Numbered from the stretch's first letter, positions 6,743 to 14,477 are shown. The stretch is 19,397 nucleotides of DNA from DATDRQ01 sp035291645 (GCA_035291645.1 DATDRQ010000385.1:1-19397), one strand, 5' to 3'. Notes: generated from the sequence alone by a model not told the origin. Made by a program: numbers and translations.

Positions 6743-9544
6743 TCACATCTCTAACGGAGAAAGATCGTACCAGTTTCCGCCGCTGCGCGCCTCTGTCTGC
6801 AGGGGAACCGTCAATGGGTAAGCCTGCTGCATCACCTGGCTGACCAAGACTGCCGTTTCCCGTACTTCTTCGACCGGGCATTCCAGGACCAGCTCATCAT
6901 GCACCTGCAACAGCATCCTCCCAGAATGCCCGGCTTGTGCCAGGGCCTGTGGTACCCTCAGCATGGCGATTTTCATGATATCCGCGGCGGTCCCCTGGAC
7001 AGGCGCGTTGATCGCTTCACGCTCCTCGCGATTGCGTATATTGGGGTTGGTCTGGTTTCTTAGACCGGGAAAGTACCGCCGCCTGCCCAGGAGAGTCTCG
7101 ACGTACCCCATCTGGGCTGCCTGGATACGCATGCCATCCAGATAGCTTTTTACGCCCGGGAATTGCTCGAAGTAAGCCTTGACGAAGTTTTCCGCTTCTG
7201 CCAGGGTGACATTTATATAGCGCGTCAGGCCAAAGGGGCTGATGCCATAGATCAACCCGAAATTAACCCCTTTCGCACGATTGCGCTGCGTTTTCGATAC
7301 TTGATCGATGGGAATACCGTAGACCGCTGCCGCAGTGGCCGCGTGAATATCCTGACTAGCCTGGAACGCGGCGATCATCGCTTCGTCCCGGGACATGTGG
7401 GCTACTACGCGTAACTCGATTTGGGAGTAGTCAATCGAAATTAGCTCGTTGCCCGGCTGAGCGACAAACGCCTTCCGCACTTGCCGGCCAAGCTCAGTCC
7501 GAATAGGGATATTTTGGAGGTTTGGATTCGAAGAGGCGATCCTGCCTGTGACCGATCCGGTCTGACTGTAGGATGTGTGGACCCGTCCTGTTAACGGATT
7601 GACTTGCAAGGGAAGTGCATCCACGTAGGTTGATTTTAATTTGGAGACTTCCCGGTACTCCAGGATCCAGTCAACCGCCGGGTGGCTGCCCTTCAAGGAT
7701 TCCAGGACTTCCGCCGAAGTGGAGTAGAAACCGGTAGAAGTCCGCTGGGCCCTGCCGGGTGGGGGTAGTTTCAACTGGTTGAACAATGCCTCCGAGAGCT
7801 GTTGGGGGGAATTCAAGTTAAACCTGGAACCTACCGCCTCGTAAATCTGGCTCTCAATCTCCTGCATCCGGACGGATAGATCGGCAGCCATGCCGGCCAG
7901 GAAGTCCGCATCCAGGGAGATGCCGGCCATCTCCATATCCGCAAGCACCCCGACCAAAGGCATCTCAACTTCTTCAAATAAAGGCGTCGCCTGGCAGCGA
8001 TCGAGTTCTTCTTTCAGCTGAGGGATCAAGCGGAGCACCGTCTCGGCATCCGCGGCTGCATATGCGGCCGCCTCTGGGATAGGCACTTCGGCCATCGTCC
8101 GCTGGTTCTTGCCCTTGCCGATCAGTTCCTCGATCTCTGTCATTTTTGCGTCCAGCCGGACCCAGGCCAAGTTTTTCAAACCCAGGTTGCGCGAAGTTGG
8201 GTTAACCAGCCACTCTGCGATCATCGTGTCGAAGATTAATGGAGAGGCGCGCAACCCTTGCCGGGCAAGGACCACAAAATCGTACTTGAGATTGTGCCCG
8301 ACCTTAGGTATAGCAGAATTGGCGAGCGGCTTCCGCAAAGCCTCCAAAACCACTTCCAAAGGCAGCTGCTCCTCTGATTCGTTCACATGACCAACCGGGA
8401 TGTAATAACCCTTCCCTATCTCAGTTGCGAGAGATATGCCAACTAGCCTGGCAGTCATCTGATCGGTCGAGGTAGTTTCCGTGTCAAATGAGATCTGCTC
8501 CGCCGCTTCCAGTGCGGCGACGAGTTCTTGCAGGTCAGATGAGGACTGGATGATCTTGACCAGTAAATCCCCTGTGGTCACATCGGGATCGCTCACCTGA
8601 TTGGGCTCCGCGAAGAAGGACATCTGCTGACCTTGCGCGGGCACCCGGTGACCGTATATCCCGGCAAGCGCTTCCAAACGGCTGTTCAGCGAGCGGAACT
8701 CCAACTCCCGGAACAGGCTTTCGACCTGAGTTGGATCGAAGTGAGTCGAACGCGCACTTTCTAATTCGTAAGAGATCTCGATCTCTGTCACGATCCGGGC
8801 CAGTTTCTGGCTCAATAAAGCCAGGTCGCGGCCGGTCTCCAGTTTCTTACGCGTGCCTGCGGCGATCTCGTCGAGATGGGCGTAGAGGTTCTCCAGCGTT
8901 TGATACTTCGCCAGGAGATTCGTGGCTGTCTTATCTCCGATACCCGCGACACCGGGGATATTGTCGGACACATCGCCAACGAGCGCCTTGTAATCTACCA
9001 CCTGGTCTGGCCTGACGCCTAAATATTCGAAGACGTCATTTGCCAGGTAATCCCTGGAATCAGATAAGGATTTCCCAGGCAGGCTGACGATGATGCGGTC
9101 GTCCACCAATTGCAGGAGATCGCGGTCACCTGTGATGATCTTCACGCCTAATCCCTGCTCTACGGCCTGCCTGGCGACGCTCCCCAGGACATCGTCGGCT
9201 TCATAGCCTTCAACCTCGAGACGGGGGATATTGAAGGCATCCACCAGCTGGCGGATCCTGTCGATCTGTGAACTGAGATCGCTTGGCATCTTTTCCCGAG
9301 TGCCTTTGTATTCTGGAAACAACTCGTCACGGAATGTTTTACCGGTGTCAAAGGCAACCATCAGGTAATCAGGTTGTTCCCGTTCCAAAATACGTAACAG
9401 CACACTGGCAAATCCGTAAATCCCGGCGACTGGTTCTCCTGACCGGGTCACCCAACGGTTGCTCGTATCGTTCCCGCGGGTCAGTGCGTAATACGTTCGA
9501 TACGCTAATGCATGTCCATCGAGCAGGTATAGAGTAGGAGGCAT
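6743..9544 (-). CDS. polA: DNA polymerase I
   Basis: 933 residues from the ATG at 9544. A TTG at 9556 would add four. The enzyme fills gaps and removes RNA primers during replication and repair. All three domains look intact. The N-terminal 5'-3' nuclease shows 'EGYEADDVLGS', 'ITGDRDLLQL' and 'GDVSDNIPG'. The 3'-5' exonuclease keeps DTET (about 354-357), NLKYD (418-422) and YAAAD (495-499), so proofreading is expected; many PolA proteins have lost it. The polymerase has motif A DYSQIELR (from 705), motif B with Arg754, Lys758, Phe762 and Tyr766, and motif C HDE (882-884). Phe762 is the residue that disfavours dideoxynucleotides. No good Shine-Dalgarno is visible. A promoter at 9560-9588 would give a very short leader. 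Confidence 0.98.
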   Translation of the reverse strand: MPPTLYLLDGHALAYRTYYALTRGNDTSNRWVTRSGEPVAGIYGFASVLLRILEREQPDYLMVAFDTGKTFRDELFPEYKGTREKMPSDLSSQIDRIRQLVDAFNIPRLEVEGYEADDVLGSVARQAVEQGLGVKIITGDRDLLQLVDDRIIVSLPGKSLSDSRDYLANDVFEYLGVRPDQVVDYKALVGDVSDNIPGVAGIGDKTATNLLAKYQTLENLYAHLDEIAAGTRKKLETGRDLALLSQKLARIVTEIEISYELESARSTHFDPTQVESLFRELEFRSLNSRLEALAGIYGHRVPAQGQQMSFFAEPNQVSDPDVTTGDLLVKIIQSSSDLQELVAALEAAEQISFDTETTSTDQMTARLVGISLATEIGKGYYIPVGHVNESEEQLPLEVVLEALRKPLANSAIPKVGHNLKYDFVVLARQGLRASPLIFDTMIAEWLVNPTSRNLGLKNLAWVRLDAKMTEIEELIGKGKNQRTMAEVPIPEAAAYAAADAETVLRLIPQLKEELDRCQATPLFEEVEMPLVGVLADMEMAGISLDADFLAGMAADLSVRMQEIESQIYEAVGSRFNLNSPQQLSEALFNQLKLPPPGRAQRTSTGFYSTSAEVLESLKGSHPAVDWILEYREVSKLKSTYVDALPLQVNPLTGRVHTSYSQTGSVTGRIASSNPNLQNIPIRTELGRQVRKAFVAQPGNELISIDYSQIELRVVAHMSRDEAMIAAFQASQDIHAATAAAVYGIPIDQVSKTQRNRAKGVNFGLIYGISPFGLTRYINVTLAEAENFVKAYFEQFPGVKSYLDGMRIQAAQMGYVETLLGRRRYFPGLRNQTNPNIRNREEREAINAPVQGTAADIMKIAMLRVPQALAQAGHSGRMLLQVHDELVLECPVEEVRETAVLVSQVMQQAYPLTVPLQTEARSGGNWYDLSPLEM

Positions 9545-9559
9545 GGCAAAATCCAACAG

Positions 9560-9588
9560 AGTGTATCATGGCGTGACAGGGGTTGCAA
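9560..9588 (-). promoter_or_regulatory. Candidate polA promoter
   Basis: Minus strand: TTGCAA (9588-9583), a 17-bp spacer and TACACT (9565-9560). The -10 lies 15 bases before the ATG at 9544, so the leader would be about 8 nt, too short for a normal ribosome site, and none is seen. Divergent from the promoter at 9594-9622. Confidence 0.35.
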
Positions 9589-9593
9589 GACCG

Positions 9594-9622
9594 TTGACAG
9601 TTACCCAGTATAGTGATATTTT
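9594..9622 (+). promoter_or_regulatory. Candidate promoter of the lytic transglycosylase gene, near-leaderless
   Basis: TTGACA (9594-9599), a 17-bp spacer and TATTTT (9617-9622). The ATG is at 9632, only 9 bases after the -10, so transcription would start within about 3 nt of the start codon. An in-frame TGA at 9623-9625 rules out an upstream start. Confidence 0.45.
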
Positions 9623-9631
9623 TGATATGGG

Positions 9632-11257
9632 ATGGTTACGGTCAAACAAGTATGTCGCCTCGTACTCTACTTTTTTCTTGTGTTCGGCCTGACCAGTGGG
9701 GGAAATCAATTTGCCCTGGCTCAGGAAGAGGAAGAAGAGCCACCTCGCCGCCAGGCTTCGATCGTCGAGACAATTAACCAATACGAGTGGTGGCTGATCC
9801 GTTGGACGGATAATATTACCGTCTGCCAGGTGTTTGTCGATCACCAGGGCCCCCCGACCGCCGCAGAAGTCTTTAATGAATGCGGTGAGAATGTATATGA
9901 ACAGTGGACCTCAACCCCACCTTGCTCCAGAGCCGAACAAGGCAGGTCAACATTTTCATGTTCTGGATTGTACTTGCACGAGATGGGTTTTCGGACTGGG
10001 GATAGAACCGTTGTGGTTGACCTTCCCCCACATTCTGTCACGCTCACCCTCTCGGATTGCACCCTGGTTCCGCCCGAAAACAGGTGTCCTGACCCACCGA
10101 GCCTTCTACTTACCGGCGTTGAACCTCTCCCCGACGAAAAAATCACCACGATCTATGCGATTATCGAAGGGGATACCTACACCTGTGAAGCAGAGGTCTG
10201 TGAAATCCCGCTCCAGTCGACTCCTTTTGAGGGAACCCCGGTCGAGTTTTGGGCAGAGTCCAGCTTCGGAGATACCAGCGAGCATTTTACCGCCCTGGTC
10301 CGGGTGCTGGAGACCGGGGTTCCGACGACGCCTGCGGGCGGAGGCTGGTATGTGGACGTGATCAGCACCCAGTGGCAGGGGGGACCGGTCGAGACCTGTG
10401 CAGAAATCTGGGGCGCCTTTCCCCCCATCGGGGGACCACCTTTATGGCTCTCTTCGCCATCCGAAGTCGTTATACTCGCCTCCGATGAGCCCTTCCAGTA
10501 TCTGGCAGGGCGGTTGATCGCTAACGGCGTGGTAGATGCCGCAGACTGCCCGGGGAACGGCCTGCTTTCGAATGGGTATGCGGATGCATGCGGCTTAAGC
10601 AAAGCTCGCCCGGTCGTGGATTCGTGGCAGAACCAGTTCGATCCGACCATCTTATCTGTGGCAGATGAAATAGGTCTGCCCGCCCAGCTCTTGAAAAACC
10701 TCTTCGCCCAGGAAAGCCAGTTCTGGCCCGGCATTTTCCGTGTGCAGAGGGAATACGGCCTGGGCCAGATCACCGACATGGGCGCGGACACCATTTTGCT
10801 TTGGAATGAACCTTTCTTCAAGGAATTCTGTCCCCTCGTGCTCGAGAGCAGCGCCTGTGCGCAAGGTTACCTGCATCTCGACGAAGGAGAGCGGGCTATT
10901 CTACGGGGCGCTTTGGCCGTTCAGACCAACGCCGATTGTTCCGAGTGCCCGACCGGAGTGGATATGCCTTACGCCGATGCAACCGTTCGTTATTATGCAG
11001 AGGGATTGGTGGCTAACTGTGGCCAGGTCGGCCAGACGATCTTCAACGCTACTCAAAGCAGGCCCGGGATGATCAGCACTTACGAGGATCTCTGGAGGTT
11101 TACTCTGGCTAATTACAACGCAGGACCTGGATGCCTGGCATTCGCCATCTTCTCTTCCTGGTCCCTCCGGGAGACGATGAACTGGGAAAATGTCTCTTCC
11201 CACCTGACTCCGCCTTGCCAGGGGGTTATTTCTTACGTAGATCTGATCACGAAATAG
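9632..11257 (+). CDS. Secreted cysteine-rich lytic transglycosylase (SLT/GH23-like)
   Basis: 541 residues. A signal peptide (about 1-30, ending ALAQ) is followed by an acidic Glu run and an N-terminal region (about 40-330) of no recognised family. The C-terminal part carries the soluble-lytic-transglycosylase signature. Glu361 in 'LFAQESQF' is the likely catalytic acid, and 'YGLGQIT' (375-381) and 'ANYNAGPG' (493-500) are the usual second and third motifs. The enzyme would cleave the glycan strand of peptidoglycan outside the membrane. After the signal peptide there are 18 cysteines, an even number spread over both halves, suggesting extensive disulfides. An insertion of roughly 100 residues separates the second and third motifs. 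There is no ribosome site, and the start codon is almost at the predicted transcript start. Confidence 0.83.
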   Translation: MVTVKQVCRLVLYFFLVFGLTSGGNQFALAQEEEEEPPRRQASIVETINQYEWWLIRWTDNITVCQVFVDHQGPPTAAEVFNECGENVYEQWTSTPPCSRAEQGRSTFSCSGLYLHEMGFRTGDRTVVVDLPPHSVTLTLSDCTLVPPENRCPDPPSLLLTGVEPLPDEKITTIYAIIEGDTYTCEAEVCEIPLQSTPFEGTPVEFWAESSFGDTSEHFTALVRVLETGVPTTPAGGGWYVDVISTQWQGGPVETCAEIWGAFPPIGGPPLWLSSPSEVVILASDEPFQYLAGRLIANGVVDAADCPGNGLLSNGYADACGLSKARPVVDSWQNQFDPTILSVADEIGLPAQLLKNLFAQESQFWPGIFRVQREYGLGQITDMGADTILLWNEPFFKEFCPLVLESSACAQGYLHLDEGERAILRGALAVQTNADCSECPTGVDMPYADATVRYYAEGLVANCGQVGQTIFNATQSRPGMISTYEDLWRFTLANYNAGPGCLAFAIFSSWSLRETMNWENVSSHLTPPCQGVISYVDLITK

Positions 11258-11279
11258 AAGTCTATACTTAACTGGATGA

Positions 11280-11308
11280 TCTCCGGATCCATACGAATGG
11301 ACCGGAGA
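11280..11308. terminator. Weak hairpin between convergent genes
   Basis: TCTCCGG (11280-11286) pairs with CCGGAGA (11302-11308). An extra TCC/GGA pairing lies beyond a bulged A, with an 8-base loop. No T-run follows on either strand, so intrinsic termination would be weak. Its place between the transglycosylase stop (11257) and the converging small gene (11321) suggests a transcript-end structure. Confidence 0.3.
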
Positions 11309-11320
11309 ATGTGCCCGAAC

Positions 11321-11503
11321 TTACTGCAGTGACCGGACCAATTCCAGGAATTCGTTCCACTCTTCAGTAAAGAAGTGGACGGTTAGATTATTTAGTTCCA
11401 GGTGGTAAGTGATCTCCCCATCCGGTTCCTCTACCGACCAGATAATATAATTATCTGTCTCGGCGATCGTCTCTGTCTTCAAATCAGGATTATTTTGGGC
11501 CAT
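11321..11503 (-). CDS. Small acidic protein of unknown function (60 residues)
   Basis: 60 residues, not recognised. A strong AAGGAGG ribosome site lies 6 bases before the ATG, which argues strongly that the ORF is translated. The protein is rich in Glu/Asp and aromatics ('NYIIWSVEEPDGEITYHLE'), has a predicted beta-strand pattern in the middle and a helix at the C-terminus ('EEWNEFLELVRSL'), and contains no Cys and no membrane segment. It sits 56 bases after the M23 peptidase stop with no terminator between, so it is probably the last gene of the rho operon. A small cytoplasmic binding protein is possible but unproven. Confidence 0.75.
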   Translation of the reverse strand: MAQNNPDLKTETIAETDNYIIWSVEEPDGEITYHLELNNLTVHFFTEEWNEFLELVRSLQ

Positions 11504-11559
11504 TATTTATTTCCTCCTTGCTCAATTGCAGACGATTTCTCGAGTCGTAGTTAAGACCC

Positions 11560-12648
11560 TTATGGCGCGGGTAAGACAAACCAGGGGTTGACAAAACCAC
11601 CCAGGTAACGGACTTCGAAGTGCAGGTGCGGGCCGGTCGAGTTGCCGGTACTGCCTGAGGATCCGATATACTGCCCTTGGGAAACGCTGGCACCGCAGCC
11701 GGCGCTGACCGAGCTGAGGTGACCGTAGAGCGTCTGGTAACCATTCCCGTGGTCGATCATGATCATATTGCCATATCCGCCGAAGGCGCCTCCGGAGAAT
11801 ACGACCACCCCGCTATCCGCGGCATACACCGCTGCTCCCTCGCCTGCGGCGATATCAATCGCCAGGTGCCCCGACCAATAATCATTACCGGAGAGGTAAT
11901 GGTTTTGTGCAGGCCAGACGAACCCGCCGGTTCCGAAGGCGCCCTCATAGCCGCCCGAGCAGGTCCCCGCGCCGTAAAGCGAGCTGGAGACACCTGCCCG
12001 TCCGCGCGGGATAGTCGGCACGACCCATTGGCGGAACTCACGGTGCCCGCCGGGTACCATAACTATCGTACCCGGCTCGACAGTAGGATTGATTAAGTCC
12101 AGCCGGTTGCCAGACCAGTTGATGATCTCCTCAACCTTCGCCTCGAAGCGTTCGGCAACACCTTTCAGCGTATCCCCCTCCTGCCATTCATAAAGAACGC
12201 CGTTCACCGGGGGAATCTTAAGCTCCATTCCCAAAGACAGTTGGTCCGGATTATCGTTGAGTGCATCGTAGTTCGCCCATAGGATGGTTTCCGGTTTCAA
12301 TCCGAATGCGGATGCGATGGCGAACACCGAATCACCGGTATCGACCATGTAATCCTGGACATCTTCTCTTGGCCGTGAGGGGATGATCGTATGTGGATCG
12401 ACTCGCCGGGAGATCGCCTCAGGTTGAGCCAGACCTGCCAATTCTGGGAGAACGGCTGAGATTTTTCCGGAGGAGTCCGGGGCGACTTGGCCAGGGTCGA
12501 TAGGTTGATCTGCTGCCAGTGCCTGGGCAAAGCGCACTTTCCAACCGAGATATCCTGCGAGCGCCAGGATGGCGAAGGCAAAGAACCAGGCCCCCCAAAC
12601 CAACCCGCGTGAAACAGATGCGGGCGCTCCGGATTCGGTTTCGCTCAC
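11560..12648 (-). CDS. Membrane-anchored LysM/M23 peptidoglycan endopeptidase
   Basis: 362 residues. A single N-terminal transmembrane helix (about 17-37) anchors an extracytoplasmic chain with two LysM-type peptidoglycan-binding domains (about 98-147 and 152-199) and a C-terminal LytM/M23 domain (about 245-360). Zinc and catalytic residues are visible: His261 and Asp265 in HLAID, His310 in LYGHL, and His341/His343 in GPHLHFEV. The domain should therefore be active in cleaving peptide cross-bridges, or possibly activating amidases. The start is GTG, overlapping the rho stop by four bases (GTGA, 12645-12648), so translation is coupled to rho. Coupling of a cell-wall enzyme to rho is unusual outside this kind of genome. 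Confidence 0.92.
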   Translation of the reverse strand: MSETESGAPASVSRGLVWGAWFFAFAILALAGYLGWKVRFAQALAADQPIDPGQVAPDSSGKISAVLPELAGLAQPEAISRRVDPHTIIPSRPREDVQDYMVDTGDSVFAIASAFGLKPETILWANYDALNDNPDQLSLGMELKIPPVNGVLYEWQEGDTLKGVAERFEAKVEEIINWSGNRLDLINPTVEPGTIVMVPGGHREFRQWVVPTIPRGRAGVSSSLYGAGTCSGGYEGAFGTGGFVWPAQNHYLSGNDYWSGHLAIDIAAGEGAAVYAADSGVVVFSGGAFGGYGNMIMIDHGNGYQTLYGHLSSVSAGCGASVSQGQYIGSSGSTGNSTGPHLHFEVRYLGGFVNPWFVLPAP

Positions 12649-13925
12649 GCACCACCTTCGTGCAAGGTCTCGAGGAATTCCTGGTTATCAGCCGTCTTAC
12701 TGATCCGCTGCAGAATCGCCTCTGTTGCTGTGGTCGAATCTAAACCGGCTCCATGGGGGGGAGAAGTGATCATCTGGTCGAACATCCGGCGCATCAACCA
12801 CACACGTGGGGTAATATCGGGCCCGAGCAAAAGCTCCTCACGGCGGGTCGAAGAGCGCTCGATATCGATCGCCGGGAAGATACGCCTCTCCTGTAGTTTG
12901 CGGGAGAGGAGCAGCTCCATGTTGCCAGTCCCCTTGAACTCTTCGTAGACCACATCATCCATGCGCGAGCCGGTATCGACCAGGCAGGTTGCCAGAATGG
13001 TGAGGGAGCCCCCTTCTTCGATATTACGGGCCGCGCCGAAGAAGCGTTTGGGCGGGTAGAGGGCGGAAGGATCGATACCCCCTGAGAGGGTCCGGCCGGA
13101 CGGCGTGACCACCAGGTTATAGGCGCGCGCCAGACGGGTGATTGAATCCATCAGGATGACGACATGCCGGCCGATCTCGACCAGCCGTTTCGCCCGCTCC
13201 AAGACCATTTCGGCCACCCGCACGTGGGAGGTGACTGGCTCATCAAAGGTGGAAGAGACTACTTCTGCATCCACCGACCGGTCCATGTCCGTCACTTCTT
13301 CTGGGCGTTCGCCGATCAGGGCGACCATCAGGTGGATATCCGGATATTTCGTAGATATTGCGTTTGCCATCTGTTTCAAGATGGTGGTTTTTCCCGCTTT
13401 GGGCGGAGAAACGATCAGCCCGCGTTGGCCTCGGCCAACCGGAGTCACCAGGTTGATCAAACGAGTTGACAGGGTGTGGCGGTCGGTCTCAAGATCGAAG
13501 CGGACATCCGGGAAAATCGGGGTTAGACCTTCGAACACGGGCCGGTGGCGGGCTTCCTCCGGATCGATGCCGTTGACCGATTCAACTTTAAGTAGCCCAT
13601 AATGCCGTTCAGATTCGCGCGGTGGGCGTACATGACCGATAACCAGGTCGCCGGTTCGCAGTCCATACCGACGGATCTGCGATTGGGATACATACACATC
13701 ATAAGGACCGGGCTGGTAATGTCCAGAGCGAAGGAAACCGATACCTTCGCTCATGATCTCCAGGATCCCGCCACGCAGTTCCAGACCGTCGCGCTCAGCT
13801 TCAGCCTGCTGGATCCTGAGGATCAGATCCTCTTTCTTTAACCGGTTGGCATTTTGGACATTCAGGTCCCTGGCCATCTGGCGTAAAGATCCAAGGGGTG
13901 TGTTTTCCAATTCAAGGACTTTCAT
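12645..13925 (-). CDS. rho: Transcription termination factor Rho
   Basis: 426 residues, about the E. coli length. The hexameric RNA-dependent ATPase loads on C-rich RNA and terminates transcription. It has an N-terminal Rho-N helical domain (about 1-45), then a cold-shock-like RNA-binding domain with 'EGIGFLRS' (about 50-120). The ATPase follows, with Walker A SPPKAGKTT (173-181), Walker B VVILMD ending at Asp260, and the 'ALYPPKRFFGAARN' and 'DEPVTSHVRVAE' segments of the core. No insertion domain is present. The ATG at 13925 has only a weak AGAAGAG ribosome site. The transcript starts near 14122, leaving about 197 nt of C-rich leader, which suggests autoregulation. Confidence 0.98.
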   Translation of the reverse strand: MKVLELENTPLGSLRQMARDLNVQNANRLKKEDLILRIQQAEAERDGLELRGGILEIMSEGIGFLRSGHYQPGPYDVYVSQSQIRRYGLRTGDLVIGHVRPPRESERHYGLLKVESVNGIDPEEARHRPVFEGLTPIFPDVRFDLETDRHTLSTRLINLVTPVGRGQRGLIVSPPKAGKTTILKQMANAISTKYPDIHLMVALIGERPEEVTDMDRSVDAEVVSSTFDEPVTSHVRVAEMVLERAKRLVEIGRHVVILMDSITRLARAYNLVVTPSGRTLSGGIDPSALYPPKRFFGAARNIEEGGSLTILATCLVDTGSRMDDVVYEEFKGTGNMELLLSRKLQERRIFPAIDIERSSTRREELLLGPDITPRVWLMRRMFDQMITSPPHGAGLDSTTATEAILQRISKTADNQEFLETLHEGGA

Positions 13926-13987
13926 ATGAATACTCTTCTCGTTGGTGTGAATTCAGGCTCAACTCGATCTTCAGGTTCCCCCACTGA

Positions 13988-14020
13988 GCAGCGTGGAAGG
14001 CGGGGATGCATTACCGCTGC
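13988..14020 (-). other. Hairpin in the rho leader
   Basis: GCAGCG (13988-13993) and CGCTGC (14015-14020) pair perfectly around a 21-base loop. The stem lies just downstream of the C-rich part of the rho leader. The function is unknown. It may be a pause or protection structure, or chance. Confidence 0.25.
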
Positions 14021-14095
14021 CAATGTTTACCTAGGAGTAAATTTGAAACGAAAGCTCGGTGGGGGGCCGATGAGCAAAATGCAAGTTTACCTGGA
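14021..14095. repeat. Pair of GTTTACCT-containing direct repeats, 60 bp apart
   Basis: A similar 15-base element occurs at 14021-14035 and 14081-14095 (core GTTTACCT followed by a purine-rich GGA). Both lie between the rho promoter and the rho start, in the same orientation. They could be binding sites for a regulator or repeated RNA elements in the leader. Confidence 0.35.
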
Positions 14096-14128
14096 ATGGG
14101 CTTTTGATTAGAGGGGAGACGTAGTCGA

Positions 14129-14157
14129 ATTATAGCATGCAAGAAGACAGACTGCAA
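14129..14157 (-). promoter_or_regulatory. rho promoter
   Basis: Minus strand: TTGCAG (14157-14152), an exact 17-bp spacer and a consensus TATAAT (14134-14129). The transcript would start about 14122. It is one of the best promoter matches in the window and points straight at rho. Confidence 0.7.
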
Positions 14158-14198
14158 GCCCCTTAATTTTCAACTCCACACCCATGCAGTTTCGCTGT

Positions 14199-14222
14199 GA
14201 TCAATTTAACGATCAAGTTAAT
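14199..14222. repeat. Tandem 12-bp repeat with internal inverted repeat, possible operator
   Basis: Two adjacent 12-base units (14199-14210 and 14211-14222) share GATCAA and TTAA and match at 10 of 12 positions. Within them TTAAC and GTTAA form an inverted repeat around GATCAA. The element lies between the divergent rho promoter and the promoter at 14283, where a regulator could act on both. The remaining sequence of 14158-14282 shows no ORF that looks real. Confidence 0.35.
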
Positions 14223-14282
14223 GGTTTGTTACGAGATAGGCCTAACGCTTTGCGGTTCTGTAATGACAGTATCTTTTTCTAT

Positions 14283-14311
14283 TTGACTTCTCGTTCCAAA
14301 TTCACTATAAT
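14283..14311 (+). promoter_or_regulatory. Strong sigma-A promoter for the small secreted protein
   Basis: TTGACT (14283-14288), an exact 17-bp spacer and TATAAT (14306-14311). The transcript would begin near 14318, giving a 160-nt leader before the ATG at 14478. A short ORF with its own ribosome site lies in that leader. Confidence 0.75.
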
Positions 14312-14403
14312 CATATCAGAAAGCGGGCGGGAAGAAAGAAATCTTCTTCTCCAAATCACCGGATCTTATCAGATTCAAACAATCGGGGAGGTGAAAGACA
14401 CCA

Positions 14404-14442
14404 ATGATGAAAAGACTCAATCTATTCCATCGTCTGGTCTGA
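14404..14442 (+). CDS. Possible 12-codon leader peptide
   Basis: A GGGGAGGTG ribosome site (14395-14403 region, starting a few bases earlier) precedes ATG ATG at 14404, and a 12-codon ORF (MMKRLNLFHRLV) ends at TGA 14440-14442. It sits 35 bases before the secreted-protein start, inside its predicted transcript. The beginning resembles the N-terminus of that downstream protein (M-K, L, L-F). It may therefore be a leader peptide, or a relic of a duplicated signal sequence. Too short to confirm. Confidence 0.3.
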   Translation: MMKRLNLFHRLV

Positions 14443-14477
14443 TTAGTTTCCGTTCATACAAAGGAGAAAAAAACATA

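Larger units (their letters stand above)
13926..14128 (-). promoter_or_regulatory. rho mRNA leader, C-rich and G-poor (possible autoregulatory rut region)
   Basis: This untranslated stretch is the predicted 5' leader of rho. In its first 103 nt (14127 down to 14025, minus strand) I count about 35 C and 14 G, including a run of six C, which is the composition of Rho loading sites. It also contains a 6-bp stem (13988-13993 with 14015-14020) and two copies of a GTTTACCT-containing element. E. coli rho is known to limit its own transcription by terminating in its leader. The same mechanism here is inference. Confidence 0.45.

Noticed and set aside
6726..6881. Longer N-terminus of the TPR protein inside polA
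   Set aside because: It would overlap the conserved end of polA, and the residues look like out-of-frame polA coding. GGAGGG supports the ATG at 6725.
13926..14111. 61-codon ORF on the plus strand opposite the rho leader
   Set aside because: It starts next to the rho start codon without a ribosome site, overlaps the rho leader and promoter side, and the peptide looks random.
14184..14477. In-frame extension of the small secreted protein
   Set aside because: It covers the promoter at 14283-14311 and the leader. A clean signal peptide with AAGGAG starts at 14478.
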